In this document: positions 10,898 through 20,416 of the stretch, in pieces
Numbering within the stretch: the stretch's first letter is position 1
Layout: each line of letters begins with the position of its first letter
Assembly (NCBI GenBank): GCA_002261195.1
Contig: MVBO01000105.1
Span: 1 to 50,890, forward strand
Length of the DNA stretch: 50,890 nucleotides
DNA from: Bifiguratus adelaidae
Taxonomy: Eukaryota; Mucoromycota; Endogonomycetes; Endogonales
Direction of reading: 5' to 3'
Program-made: the position numbers and the translations under genes
The notes under the pieces: model-generated
Databases searched by the model: none
The model's input: the letters and a program-made list of their open reading frames with translations, nothing else
Told to the model about the DNA's origin: nothing

Positions 10898-13249
10898 ATG
10901 CCGCAATCCAAATTGAAGGAGAAGGGAGGGGGAGTGGGGAAGATAACCACAAAACAGAAGCCGTCGGAGAAAGCGGGTGTGAAAGGAAAGGCGAGATCAT
11001 CTCAAGACGACGAAGCCCTGATTGCTGATGCAGGACAGTCAGACAAGGGAACCGGCAAGCCTCGAAGGTCGAAGCAAGATGACCTGGAAGGTCTGCAGAT
11101 AACGTTCTACGAGATTGAATCATGGATAGAGAAGACCACGCCTATCTTGACACGAATGACGAAGGAACTAGACAAGGCCGCCCTTCAAATTGAAGAGCAT
11201 CGGGATCACAATAGCGTTCGCAAACCATACTCCTCCTTACCGCATCATCTGACCGCCTATCCCTCACCCATGCCTGACGGACATTCTTCCGCGAGTTCGC
11301 CGACAACAGCCCGATCTTACGACAGGTCATTCACCAGTGCACATCACCTGAATATATCACCATCTCTGCCGACTACATCAACCGCCAACAGAATCCCTGA
11401 TGAGGAAGTGCAATGGAATATTTCGTACAAACCCTCAGGCGGTTTGCAACTGCAGACGAATATCACCTACATTGATCAGTTGGTGGAGGCCGTCGAAAAA
11501 TTCTCCATTCTGGCTGGTCCATCTGTGTACGGAGGCTCAGAGCCTCATACAATCCATTCTACAGGGACTTCGTATGATTCGGTACGCAATGGCGATGCCG
11601 GTGAAGCGCTTCCTCCTGGATCTCCAAAAGACGACGACGACGACGATGATGATGATCATCTTGAATTTTGGAATGCAGCCCTTCAGAGAAGGCCGCATGA
11701 TCCGAGTCGGTTCCCCACAGATGGTCTTACCACCGATCTCGGTCAAATACCTCCCGAAATCCTCAACCGCATCTTTGCCACATATTCCGATTGCATGCAT
11801 CCCAAAGTATTCTCCAATCTGGGAATGTTTTGGAATCGATATCCCGATCAACCCGACAAGAACCAGCTGTGCATCAGTTCAAGTCTGGCTCTTGCTTTTG
11901 TACATTTCATGCGACACGACAATCAGACATTCCCAGAGACTAGGGGCCTTGGTCATCTGTTCGCTACAAGGTCTAGAGCAATCTTGGATGTCATGGATGA
12001 AAGCTGGCTTGATGTCCCCGACTTTCCAATGGTGGAGGCGCTTGCTAACATGGGCATGTTCCAATCCTTCATCAAGAACATCTCACAAGCACGCATATAC
12101 ATTGGTCTCGCTTCACGCATGATTATGGAGATGGGCGTTCATCGAATGGAGAATCTACCCACCGACGTACAGGAAAGGAAGCACCGAATCAGAGTGTTGA
12201 TGGTTCTTTACTATCAGGACTTGCTGTGTTCGATGTATTCAACCGAAAACACGATTCTTGAAGACGAAGAGATGAATGTGGATTTCAGGGAATTCCTTTG
12301 CGATTGGGCACAATCAGACGAGAATGGAGCGGCACAGGAAGACATAGACGAGCATACAGCCATGCAGAGGGAGAGAGAGCTCTTCTTCGTCAAGCAAACG
12401 CTTCTATTGAAGATTGGCAAACAAATCGATCGAATAGGGGTCTACGGCAAGGCCAAGGGTGCGGAGGCCAACAAACGAAAGATTGCGCAGATGAAGGCAG
12501 ACGTCGAACTGGCACTTCGCGAGTGGTACTCCGAGAATCTCGAATATCTGCGTGCAGGATCCAAAAATGTCAACCTGCAAATGGATGATTCAGCTCATAC
12601 CCCGATCCTCGAACCTGGCAGCTCTTCACCCAATACCTCCTCCAAGACGACTCCTACCTCCACTCCTCCTCCGCTATCAGCAAGCACTGCCCGCATCAGT
12701 TCTCTGCCGAATCCTCCCATTGTTTCTGAAGCGGTACAGTCGGTCCGCGGGCAGGCAGCGTTACTGTTACTTATTCAATACGATGCTATGTGGATCCGAC
12801 TACACAAGCTATATCTACCAGCAATTCATAAAGTTATCTCGCTTTTCGCTGCTTCTGGGCCGGAGTCTCCATCTGTACCGTATCTCGCATCAAAGGATGA
12901 CAAATCCTTCAGTCGATCTGTTGGTATTTGCACGCTTGCTGCGGAAAGAGTTGTGCACAACGCGGAAATCTTGAATGAGCACTATGGCTGGTGTACTTTC
13001 CAACAATTCATCGCTTGCATGTACCAAGCCTGCACCATACACTGCCGAAACCTTCTCGTTGGAACGCTTGACCAGGTGGTTACCGCCAAGCAAAACATTG
13101 AACGCATCATATCAGTGCTGGAGAGTTCGGTTACACAATATCATGGATTGCCCGAAGATTTGGTGCATTGTTTGCATGAGTTCTGTCGCGAACATGAGAG
13201 CGGCTATGTAGATGAACATAGTTTACCTTCATCCATGCATTGGCAGTGA
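10898..13249 (+). CDS. Fungal_trans domain transcription factor, no zinc cluster seen
   Basis: A single open exon of about 783 residues from ATG 10898 (MPQSKLKEKGGGVGK). The basic, Lys/Gly-rich N-terminus is followed by a helix (QITFYEIESWIEKTTPIL), a Ser-rich linker, a run of nine Asp (about 11629-11657), and then the middle homology region of fungal zinc-cluster regulators, roughly residues 285-520. Its hallmarks are PPEILNRIFATYSDCMHP at the start, CISSSLALAFVHFMRH, SQARIYIGLASRMIMEMGVH and RIRVLMVLYYQDLLCSMY. The C-terminus is helical. This domain is a regulatory module of nuclear transcription factors. The expected N-terminal Cys6 cluster is absent from this exon and I could not find one upstream, so the protein either lacks it or has an unseen distant first exon. 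Target genes are unknown. Confidence 0.75.
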   Translation: MPQSKLKEKGGGVGKITTKQKPSEKAGVKGKARSSQDDEALIADAGQSDKGTGKPRRSKQDDLEGLQITFYEIESWIEKTTPILTRMTKELDKAALQIEEHRDHNSVRKPYSSLPHHLTAYPSPMPDGHSSASSPTTARSYDRSFTSAHHLNISPSLPTTSTANRIPDEEVQWNISYKPSGGLQLQTNITYIDQLVEAVEKFSILAGPSVYGGSEPHTIHSTGTSYDSVRNGDAGEALPPGSPKDDDDDDDDDHLEFWNAALQRRPHDPSRFPTDGLTTDLGQIPPEILNRIFATYSDCMHPKVFSNLGMFWNRYPDQPDKNQLCISSSLALAFVHFMRHDNQTFPETRGLGHLFATRSRAILDVMDESWLDVPDFPMVEALANMGMFQSFIKNISQARIYIGLASRMIMEMGVHRMENLPTDVQERKHRIRVLMVLYYQDLLCSMYSTENTILEDEEMNVDFREFLCDWAQSDENGAAQEDIDEHTAMQRERELFFVKQTLLLKIGKQIDRIGVYGKAKGAEANKRKIAQMKADVELALREWYSENLEYLRAGSKNVNLQMDDSAHTPILEPGSSSPNTSSKTTPTSTPPPLSASTARISSLPNPPIVSEAVQSVRGQAALLLLIQYDAMWIRLHKLYLPAIHKVISLFAASGPESPSVPYLASKDDKSFSRSVGICTLAAERVVHNAEILNEHYGWCTFQQFIACMYQACTIHCRNLLVGTLDQVVTAKQNIERIISVLESSVTQYHGLPEDLVHCLHEFCREHESGYVDEHSLPSSMHWQ

Positions 13250-13381
13250 GATGATGTTGTACACGAGCAGTAGACGGTGTCTTGTAGTCATGCCAACTGA
13301 ATTGTACCAATGCTTGTGTAATATATCCTCCGTACCATACATTATTAAATCTCGCTAAATTATCCTAAGATGGCCGGTTTC
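13250..13381. terminator. Shared 3' region of converging genes
   Basis: Short AT-rich spacer between two converging genes; it must hold both 3' ends. No single poly(A) signal stands out. Confidence 0.3.
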
Positions 13382-14812
13382 TCAGACACTTCTTGTGCGA
13401 CTGCCTGCCGCCTCCTCGTTGCGTTGCGTGAGAGCACGGCTCAACAAATCCTCAAATCGATCCGTCAATGCCTTGTCCTGAACAATTTTGCCAACAGCCT
13501 TAACGGTTTGTTCAGCCGTGGCCTTGGATGCATTAAAAAGTGAAACGAGGTTTGCAAACTCGACAAACTCTTCGGGTGACAAGTGTTTGCGGATATCCTT
13601 GTACAACACGGCAAAAGCGTCCACCACGGAGGTTGATGTCGTAGTCTTTGAACGCGCTTTTGGACGCTGCGTCACCGTTTCGTTTGTAAAATAGGATACA
13701 TCGTCCCTGTCTTGGACTCGCACATGTCTATCGTCGCTCTCTCGTCGATGATGGCCACCGCTCATGATTCGAACGTGCATGCCATCCCGCAAAGCACCCG
13801 AAGCCATCTTTAGGGTATCTGAAACTACGTTGAGTCGCCGACGTTTGGCATTACCTACTCACCACTCAACCGATGTACATTTGCCGGCGATTTTTCCGGC
13901 GGGTGTGGTGACGTTAGGTCGTTGCAATATCGGGGTATAGCCGGAAACTCCGACTGCGTTGAATGAGCGACGCGGTCATAGGTGGTACCGAACGGAAAGC
14001 CTGCCTACTCAAATAAGGCATCCGTTCACACCCGATCCTCCGTACCATAGACATATCTTCACATGACTCTTCCTCATAGGCATTCAGGCTTCGACGCTTG
14101 CTTGCCGTCGGAGATTCAAGAAGCTCAGGATCTAAATCGTCGATGGGACCAGGAATGTGGAGATTCTCATATTCCGATTCCAGGGCTCGAATAGGTCTTG
14201 AGGCTGCATTGATATCGATGGTATTGACTATGGACTAGAGGTTGTATAAGGGAAATTACCCCACAGAGCCGGAACGAAACATACCTTCCGGAAACGGTCA
14301 AGCTTGAGTGCCTAAAATGCACGTGAGCATTGTCGCCAAGGAACAAGGTGTGAAACTAGCCTCCTTTTTGAGAGTCGGGTACTTCGCGACCCATTCGGCC
14401 TTTTCAGCCAGCAGCGCGTCCTTCTCCCTCTGGTGCTCCTATAAGGCTTGATCTAAATCCTGAATATGTCTGGCCAATTGCGCCTGCCTGTTTTCCTGTT
14501 GTGCGATGCGGGCCTCCTTTTGTGTTACCAGTGCCTCATGATGATTCACACGCGCCTCTAAGATCTTTATATGGATATCTTGACTCTTGATCTACGGTGT
14601 GGCGCCTGGCCTTAATATGGGTGCAACCGTTGTCTTTATTTACCTTATCCTCTCGTTCCACCAACGCCAACCGCAACCGCTCAATTTCCTGGGTATGCCA
14701 TATTGTTTTGTTTTCAAACAAATGCAACAGATGCGTTACACCTTGTTGTATCTAGTCATGGTCAATGAGCATGCCACGATCCATCACCCACCTGCTTCTC
14801 CCAATCCTCCAT
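13382..14812 (-). CDS. Coiled-coil protein of unknown function, multi-exon
   Basis: Not recognised as a named family. I read exons 14792-14812, 14644-14751, 14361-14591 (or split, see below), 14285-14311, 14046-14234, 13863-14004 and 13382-13818, all in frame and starting MEDWEKQ. The first third is strongly coiled coil (TQEIERLRLALVEREDK, LEARVNHHEALV, EHQREKDALLAEKAEW). The middle is acidic and Ser-rich (LHIPGPIDDLDPELLES, then SKRRSL). The last 70 residues form a compact helical domain (VVDAFAVLYKDIRKHL, then SPEEFVEFANLVSLFN), faintly like a PAH or other four-helix module. A TAG at 14439-14441 interrupts the frame, but it is the last codon of a 90-nt GT..AG segment (14439-14528). Removing it gives a 354-residue product. 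The intron at 14312-14360 would have a GC donor. Some exon borders are uncertain. Confidence 0.6.
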
Positions 14813-15142
14813 CAAGACAAGCAACACCCATTGTCTCCCCTTAGCGCCCTAAATTGGGCCTTGCCATTCTTGCAGGGCCCAGCACTCCATAAAAGGCATT
14901 GACCGCATGAACGTCCCTATATGGTGTTTAACAGCTAGTATTGCGTCATCTCTCCTTCATCTAGCAATAACGGGTGATCAAACGGCTTTGACTTGCTCTC
15001 TGCCCTTCCACTCTCCGCGAAGACACGCCTCGAGATTTCTCCACACGCTCTAATTTCCAAAAGAGGCCAGGTCCCCAGTTATGCTTGAGATGATATAAAG
15101 CCGCATTACGTCGAGCCGTTTGTTCTTATTCTTGGTCTAATC
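14813..15142. promoter_or_regulatory. Divergent promoter region of coiled-coil and MFS genes
   Basis: About 330 bp between two divergent genes. No motif stands out clearly. Confidence 0.35.
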
Positions 15143-17104
15143 ATGAATGGGACTGAGGAAAAGGATAACAAGGTGGATAATGGCCACTATTATCAAGATC
15201 CGGTGAATCAAGGCTTCAAGGATCCCAAGGAGGCCGCTCAGGAGGAGGAGATCTCTAGGCTAAATCACAAGTTAGCCAATCCGCTGCGGGACATTCCCAA
15301 AAGATCAATTATTGCGTGATGTAGACACGTTCTGCAAGGAGCAAAATCTGATGGACTATGTGGAAGACTTTCGGAAAGGCGCTCTTGTTGCTCAACATCC
15401 GGAGGCTTTTGAAGAGATACCAGAGTTGACTGAAGAGGACAAGTACTACTTGCGAAGGGAGTTGACCAACAAGTGGGATCAACCGAAACAACTCTACTAT
15501 CTCGTTCTCTTGGTGTCCATGTGCGCTGTTGTTCAGGGAATGGGTAAGTTGGCGATGCTTTTCGAATGATTTACCATATATTGATGCGTCGACATTTCCA
15601 CGCAGATGAGGCTGTGGTCAATGGTGCTCAAATTTTTTATTCTCGTCAATTCGGTCTTGATGGAAACGACAGCACATCACAATGGATTATTGGTCTTGTG
15701 AACTCGGCTCCCTATCTATGCTGTGCAACCATTGGCTGTTGGTTGACCGATCCACTCAATCGCTGGTGGGGTCGTCGAGGTGTGATTTTTGCGAGCGTGA
15801 TCATTGCCGCCTTGGCTTCCATCTGGGAAGCTGTTTCGCCATCTTGGCCTGTTTTGTTTGCTGCACGTTTCGTCCTCGGTCTCGGTATCGGTCCAAAGTC
15901 TACAACATCGCCTGTCTACTCGGCTGAATGTACTCCACCGGCTATTCGCGGTGCATTAGTCATGATGTGGCAGATGTGGACGGCTTTTGGTATCGCGCTT
16001 GGCGATATCATCAACGTGGCCTTCTATTTTGTGCCAGATTCAAGCGGTATTGTCGGTCTAAATTGGCGTTTGATGCTTGGTTCAACCGTTGTGGCCCCCT
16101 TGATCGTCGCTGCTCAGGTATACTTCTGTCCCGAATCTCCTCGTTGGTACATTTCCAAAGGTCGTGTTGACAAGGCTTTTGAATCATTCCAACGTCTTCG
16201 ACACACCAACTTGTTGGCCGCACGAGATCTCTACTATGCCTACACACTTATTCAAGCCGAAAACGAACTAAAGAAGAGCCGCAATTTGGTTGCAGAACTG
16301 TTTACCGTGCCCCGAAACGCTCGCGCTGCGCTGGCCGCCTGGATTGTCATGTTTATGCAGCAATTCTGTGGTATCAACGTCTTTGCCTACTACTCTAGTC
16401 AAATTTTCGTTGGTGGACATTTCACCGAGGTAGCGGCTCTCTTGGCTTCCATGGGTTTCGGTATCCTCAATTGGCTCTTTGCTCTGCCCGCCGTCTGGTC
16501 TATCGATACCTTTGGTCGGCGAAACTTGCTCCTAACCACGTTTCCTCTCATGTCCATCTTTTTGCTCTTTACGGGTTTCTGTTTTTGGATACCCGATTCG
16601 TCGCCTGCACATGTCGGTCTCATCGTCTTGGGTATCTACATTTTTACCATCTTTTACTCAGTCGGTGAAGGACCCGTACCATTCACCTATAGTGCTGAAG
16701 TCTTCCCGCTTTATGTTGTGACATTGGTATGAGCTTTGCCACTGCCACCACTTGGTTCTTCAACTTCATCCTGTCGCTCACATGGCCACGCATGCTGGGT
16801 GCTTTCAAAACCGCAAGGTGCATTTGGTTGGTACGCTGCTTGGAACCTGGTTGGTTTCTTCTTGGTGTTGTTGTTCATGCCCGAAACCAAGGGCTTGTCA
16901 CTTGAAGAACTCGATCATGTCTTTTCCGTACCCACTAGTGTTCACGCCAAATGGGGTCTTCGCCAAATCCCTTACTTTATCAGTCGACATATCTTCCGAA
17001 GGAAGAAGGAGCCCGAGAATCTCTTTGATTATGCTGGCATGCCTCGTCCTCAAGAGGATGCAATTGAAGATGAAAAGAGGCGGTTGTCAGTCGGAAAGGT
17101 CTAG
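15143..17104 (+). pseudogene. MFS sugar/inositol-type transporter with three frameshifts
   Basis: A 12-TM major facilitator of the sugar porter family, closest in pattern to fungal inositol/polyol-like carriers. The cytosolic N-terminus (FCKEQNLMDYVEDFRKGA) leads to TM1 at WDQPKQLYYLVLLVSM and continues past a 62-nt intron (15544-15605) at QGM/DEAVVNGA. Family motifs are GRRG after TM2, GIGPKSTTSPVYSAECTPP, PESPRWYISKGR, QQFCGINVFAYYS, and PETKGLSLEELDHVF after TM12. The frame breaks three times. An extra A in the AAAA at about 15299-15302 is seen where IPKDQLL is expected. One base is missing near 16715 (PLYV, then RDIGMSF). An extra A in the AAAA at about 16806-16809 sits at GAFKPQGAF. The last two cancel, but the stretch between them contains a TGA. 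All three reading segments are otherwise fully conserved, so the lesion is very young, or the bases are assembly errors. Confidence 0.7.
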
Positions 17105-17371
17105 GAACTTTGTACTTTTATTAGTTTGTATAGTGAAAAGTGGAATCTTAGCTCTGTGAATTGCAATTGCTGGATCTATAAGGAATCATGCTCTTGTAAC
17201 ACGTTTTGCATTAAAGAGTTTTCCGTCCCTGAATAAGCATTGGATGTGTGATATAGGAAGCGCGGCTGCAAACAATGGGCTTTGACCGCTAAGGATCAAA
17301 CATGACTCAAATCACGTGATCCTCATCGGCGATCACGATTAAGGTTCTCTCGTTCGCTCGGCCATTTGACC
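17105..17371. promoter_or_regulatory. Promoter of BCAT with Gcn4-type and CACGTG sites
   Basis: TGACTCA at 17303-17309 is a perfect Gcn4/CPC1 site 63 bp before the BCAT start codon. Two bases on lies the palindrome ATCACGTGAT (17311-17320) with a bHLH-type CACGTG core. Gcn4 homologues switch on amino acid synthesis genes during starvation, so this fits an aminotransferase gene. Binding is inferred from sequence only. Confidence 0.55.
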
Positions 17372-18508
17372 ATGACCACCACTACCGTGACAAGCACACC
17401 TCCTACCACAAGCATCGACTGGAAGAACCTCGGATTCGAGGTTCACCAAACCAATGGATACGTCAAGTACACGTGGAGAGAAGATCAAGGCTGGGATCAG
17501 GGAACATGGGAAACCGATCCTTACCTCAAGGTGCATATGTCGAGTCCTGGCTTGAACTATGGTCAAGAGGTAAGGGAAAAGATTAAATTCGCCAGCAAAA
17601 GGGTTACACTATATGTCGGATAGTGCTTTGAAGGTTTGAAAGCGTTCCGAGGCAAAGATGGACGCGTCCGTATCTTTCGACCTCAGGAGAATGCTCGTCG
17701 TATGGTCATGTCAGCCACGATGACTTCCATGACACCTGTACCGGAGGAACTCTTCTTGGAAGGTGTGAAGCGATGCGTCCAGAATAACCTTGAATTTGTT
17801 CCTCCGGCTGATTGCGGCGGATCATTCTACATTCGGCCTCTTCTGTTCGGAAATGGGGCAATGATCGCTTTGGGTCCCGCACCCGAATACATTTTCGTTG
17901 TCTTTGGCACCCCCGTTGGTAACCTTTACAGAGGCGGTGCCAAGCCTGTGGATGCCTGGGTGATTGAGGATCTTGATCGTTCCGCTCCCAGAGGTACAGG
18001 GGCAGCTAAGCTCGGAGGCAACTATGCTCCCATTTTCCTTCCTACCAAGAATGCCAAGGAACGTGGCTACCCCATCACGCTGCACCTCGATTCGGCCACG
18101 CGTAGCTACATTGATGAATTCTCTACATCCAACTTTGTGGCTGTTAGCCAACCCGATTCCAGCAAGCAACCTACTCTTGTCACACCAAATTCACCGTCCA
18201 TTCTTCGATCCATCACGCGCATCTCCTTGTTTGATCTGGCCAAGTCATTTGGCTGGGGAATCGAGGAACGTCCGATAGCCTTTGCCGAAGTGGCCGAGAA
18301 CAAGTTTACAGAGGCGGCTGCTTGTGGTACGGCAGCTGTGATCACGCCCGTCAAGAAGATCGTCAAGGGCACGAACGAGTACACGGTTGGTGAAGGCAGA
18401 GATACCATTGGTCCATGTTTGGAGCGCCTGTACACCGTTTACCGAGGTATTCAAAACGGGGATATAGAAGATACCTTTGGCTGGATGTGGCCTGCGGAAG
18501 GATTCTAA
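17372..18508 (+). CDS. Branched-chain amino acid aminotransferase
   Basis: Two exons (17372-17569, 17624-18508; 54-nt intron) encode about 360 residues of a PLP fold-type IV aminotransferase. It moves the amino group between Leu, Ile or Val and 2-oxoglutarate, the last step of their synthesis or the first of their breakdown. Visible family marks are LNYGQECFEGLKAFRGKDG across the splice, a basic FRPQENARRM segment for substrate phosphate or carboxylate contacts, GGNYAP with the preceding PLP-binding Lys in GAAKLGGNY (about residue 194), and YIDEFSTSNFVAV near the cofactor. The length suits the family. No clear mitochondrial leader is seen after MTTTTVTSTPPTT, so a cytosolic form is likely but not certain. 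Proteins of the ToxF type in fungi have the same EFSTSNF variant. A Gcn4-type site upstream suggests amino acid control. Confidence 0.9.
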
Positions 18509-18701
18509 GAACGGGCATGTTTAGTGTGTCTATTGTCTGGATGTAGTGTGTACACATTGTGTGCCGAGGTCATAGGTAAAAGAAAGAGAATAAACGACAT
18601 ACGAAGCAATCTACACGCCTTGGAGAGCTGGATGATGGTCTATATTGAGGAAAGAACAAACCACATGTGCAGTGATGTGGCAACTTTTCGAGCTAATGCG
18701 A

Positions 18702-20252
18702 TCACTGAGCCGCTTTGAATGCAGCAAAGATGTTCCTGAAGCGGGCAGGGCCAGTCCATGCACCCGTCAACAAGCCGTTCCAGTAAATCTCGGGGATGAT
18801 CTATATGAACAAGCATATTAGCATCGACGTGCGTCGGAACGCTGAGAAGACAAAAACGTACCTCTTTGTTTAGATATTGGGCAACACGGCTTTGTGTTCT
18901 CTGGTCCACCGGGAAGGTCTCCATCGGCTTTCCGGTATAACCAGAGAATTCGGCAAGGATGAGCTTGTTCTTGCCCACAATGAGAGGACAACTCGTGTAG
19001 CCATCATATTTTGCGGCTTGCTCTGCGGACAAAGGCTTACCCGCCAAATCAGCCGCAAGATTATGCTTGACGACAGCAGACTCGACGGTAATGGCCGCAG
19101 CCGTCTTGGAGGTGGGAGCAGACGAACTATCGCCCAGTGCATAAATGTTGGGGTACTTGTTGTGACGGAGAGTTTCCTTGGAAACATCTACCCATCCAGC
19201 CGCATCCCCAAGACCGGACTCTTTGATAAAGGCAGGCGGGCCCTGTGGCGGAGCCACGTGAAGGAATTCATAGTCAAACTCCTTAATGCCGGCATCTGGG
19301 GTCTTAAAGAAAGCCTTCTTGTCATCACCTCGGACTTCAACAAGCTCATGCTGAAAGTTGGTGGTAATGTTGCGTGCGTCTGCAATCTTTTGCAGTTCTT
19401 TGCCATAGTGGTCGACGCCAAATATCTTGGGCAATGCAGAGTTGTACATGACGTTGACCTTGTCCCGCACACCATTATCTCTGAAAGCTTCCTCGGCAAG
19501 ATATACAATCTTGACAGGTGCTCCCGGGCACTAAAACCATACCGACGTCAGCATGACCTAAAGATCAAAGTTTCCTCGCAAAGCATACCTTGACGGGAGT
19601 ACCGGGGAAGGTAAAGATGGCGTTGCCTCCCTTGACATTTTGTATAAATCGCCACGTCTTCTCAACCGTATCTGCGGAATAGTTGCTGCTGACACCATTC
19701 TTACCGAGAGCCTCCTTGAGACCCTTGATTTTGTCCCAATTGATCTGGATACCGGCAGCCACGACCAAATATTCGTAGCCAACCGACGTGCCATCCGACA
19801 AAGTGACTGTGTTCTGCTCTGGTTGAACTTGGGTAACCTTGGCTCGGACCCAGTCCACCTTATTCGGCATTACATCAGCCATTGGCCTGGCAGAATCAGC
19901 CAATGACTTGAGACCACCGCCTACATAGGTCCACATCGGTTGATACTGAGCATATTAAAATGAGACCAAATGGTTCGGGCAAAACGTCGGGCATCGGCAC
20001 TTGGACAATTGACTTACATAATGAACAGCGGAAGGCTCAATGACCGCCACATTGCGGTGACCAAGTTGTTCTGACAAGGTCGAAGAGACTAGAGAGGTGC
20101 GAGAGTGAGGAGGAATCCCGATCGTTGTCTGAAAGCGTACCTGACAAGCCACCAGGACCACCACCTACCACGACAACCTTGTATTGTTTTGTCGGTGCCT
20201 GTGTCGCCAAGCCTCGCACTGACCGAGCCAATGATACCGTGTGTCTATGCAT
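18702..20252 (-). CDS. Sulfide:quinone oxidoreductase, mitochondrial
   Basis: Five exons (20141-20252, 20018-20070, 19589-19945, 18862-19530, 18702-18800) give about 429 residues. An Arg/Ser-rich leader (MHRHTVSLARSVRGLATQ) looks like a mitochondrial presequence. It is followed by the FAD-binding YKVVVVGGGPGGLS, cut by the first intron. YEYLVVAAGIQINWDKI, KIVYLAEEAFRD, FLHVAPPQGPP and IYALGDSSSAPTSKTAAA (second FAD motif) are typical of the eukaryotic SQOR/HMT2 branch. The catalytic Cys area is present at PGTPVKCPGAPVK. The enzyme oxidises sulfide at the inner membrane and passes electrons to ubiquinone, forming persulfide. A GA-rich tract lies just upstream of the start. The gene is tail to tail with BCAT. 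Confidence 0.9.
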
Positions 20253-20260
20253 GAAGGAAA

Positions 20261-20287
20261 GCAAGAGAGAAGAGAGAGAGAGAAAAA
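20261..20287. repeat. GA-rich tract upstream of SQOR
   Basis: A purine tract of GA units on the plus strand, hence CT-rich on the coding strand of the SQOR gene, ends about 10 bp before its start codon. CT-rich leaders are common in fungal promoters; it could also be a plain microsatellite. Confidence 0.5.
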
Positions 20288-20416
20288 CAGCGAGCCAGCG
20301 AGATGCTGATCCATGGCGTCAGAATACTCGACGCTGATTGGCTGGAAATGTGACAATGGAAGTGAGCACTTAGGGTAGTATGTATCGGATGATTTGTTGG
20401 TTCACTCTAGACCCAT

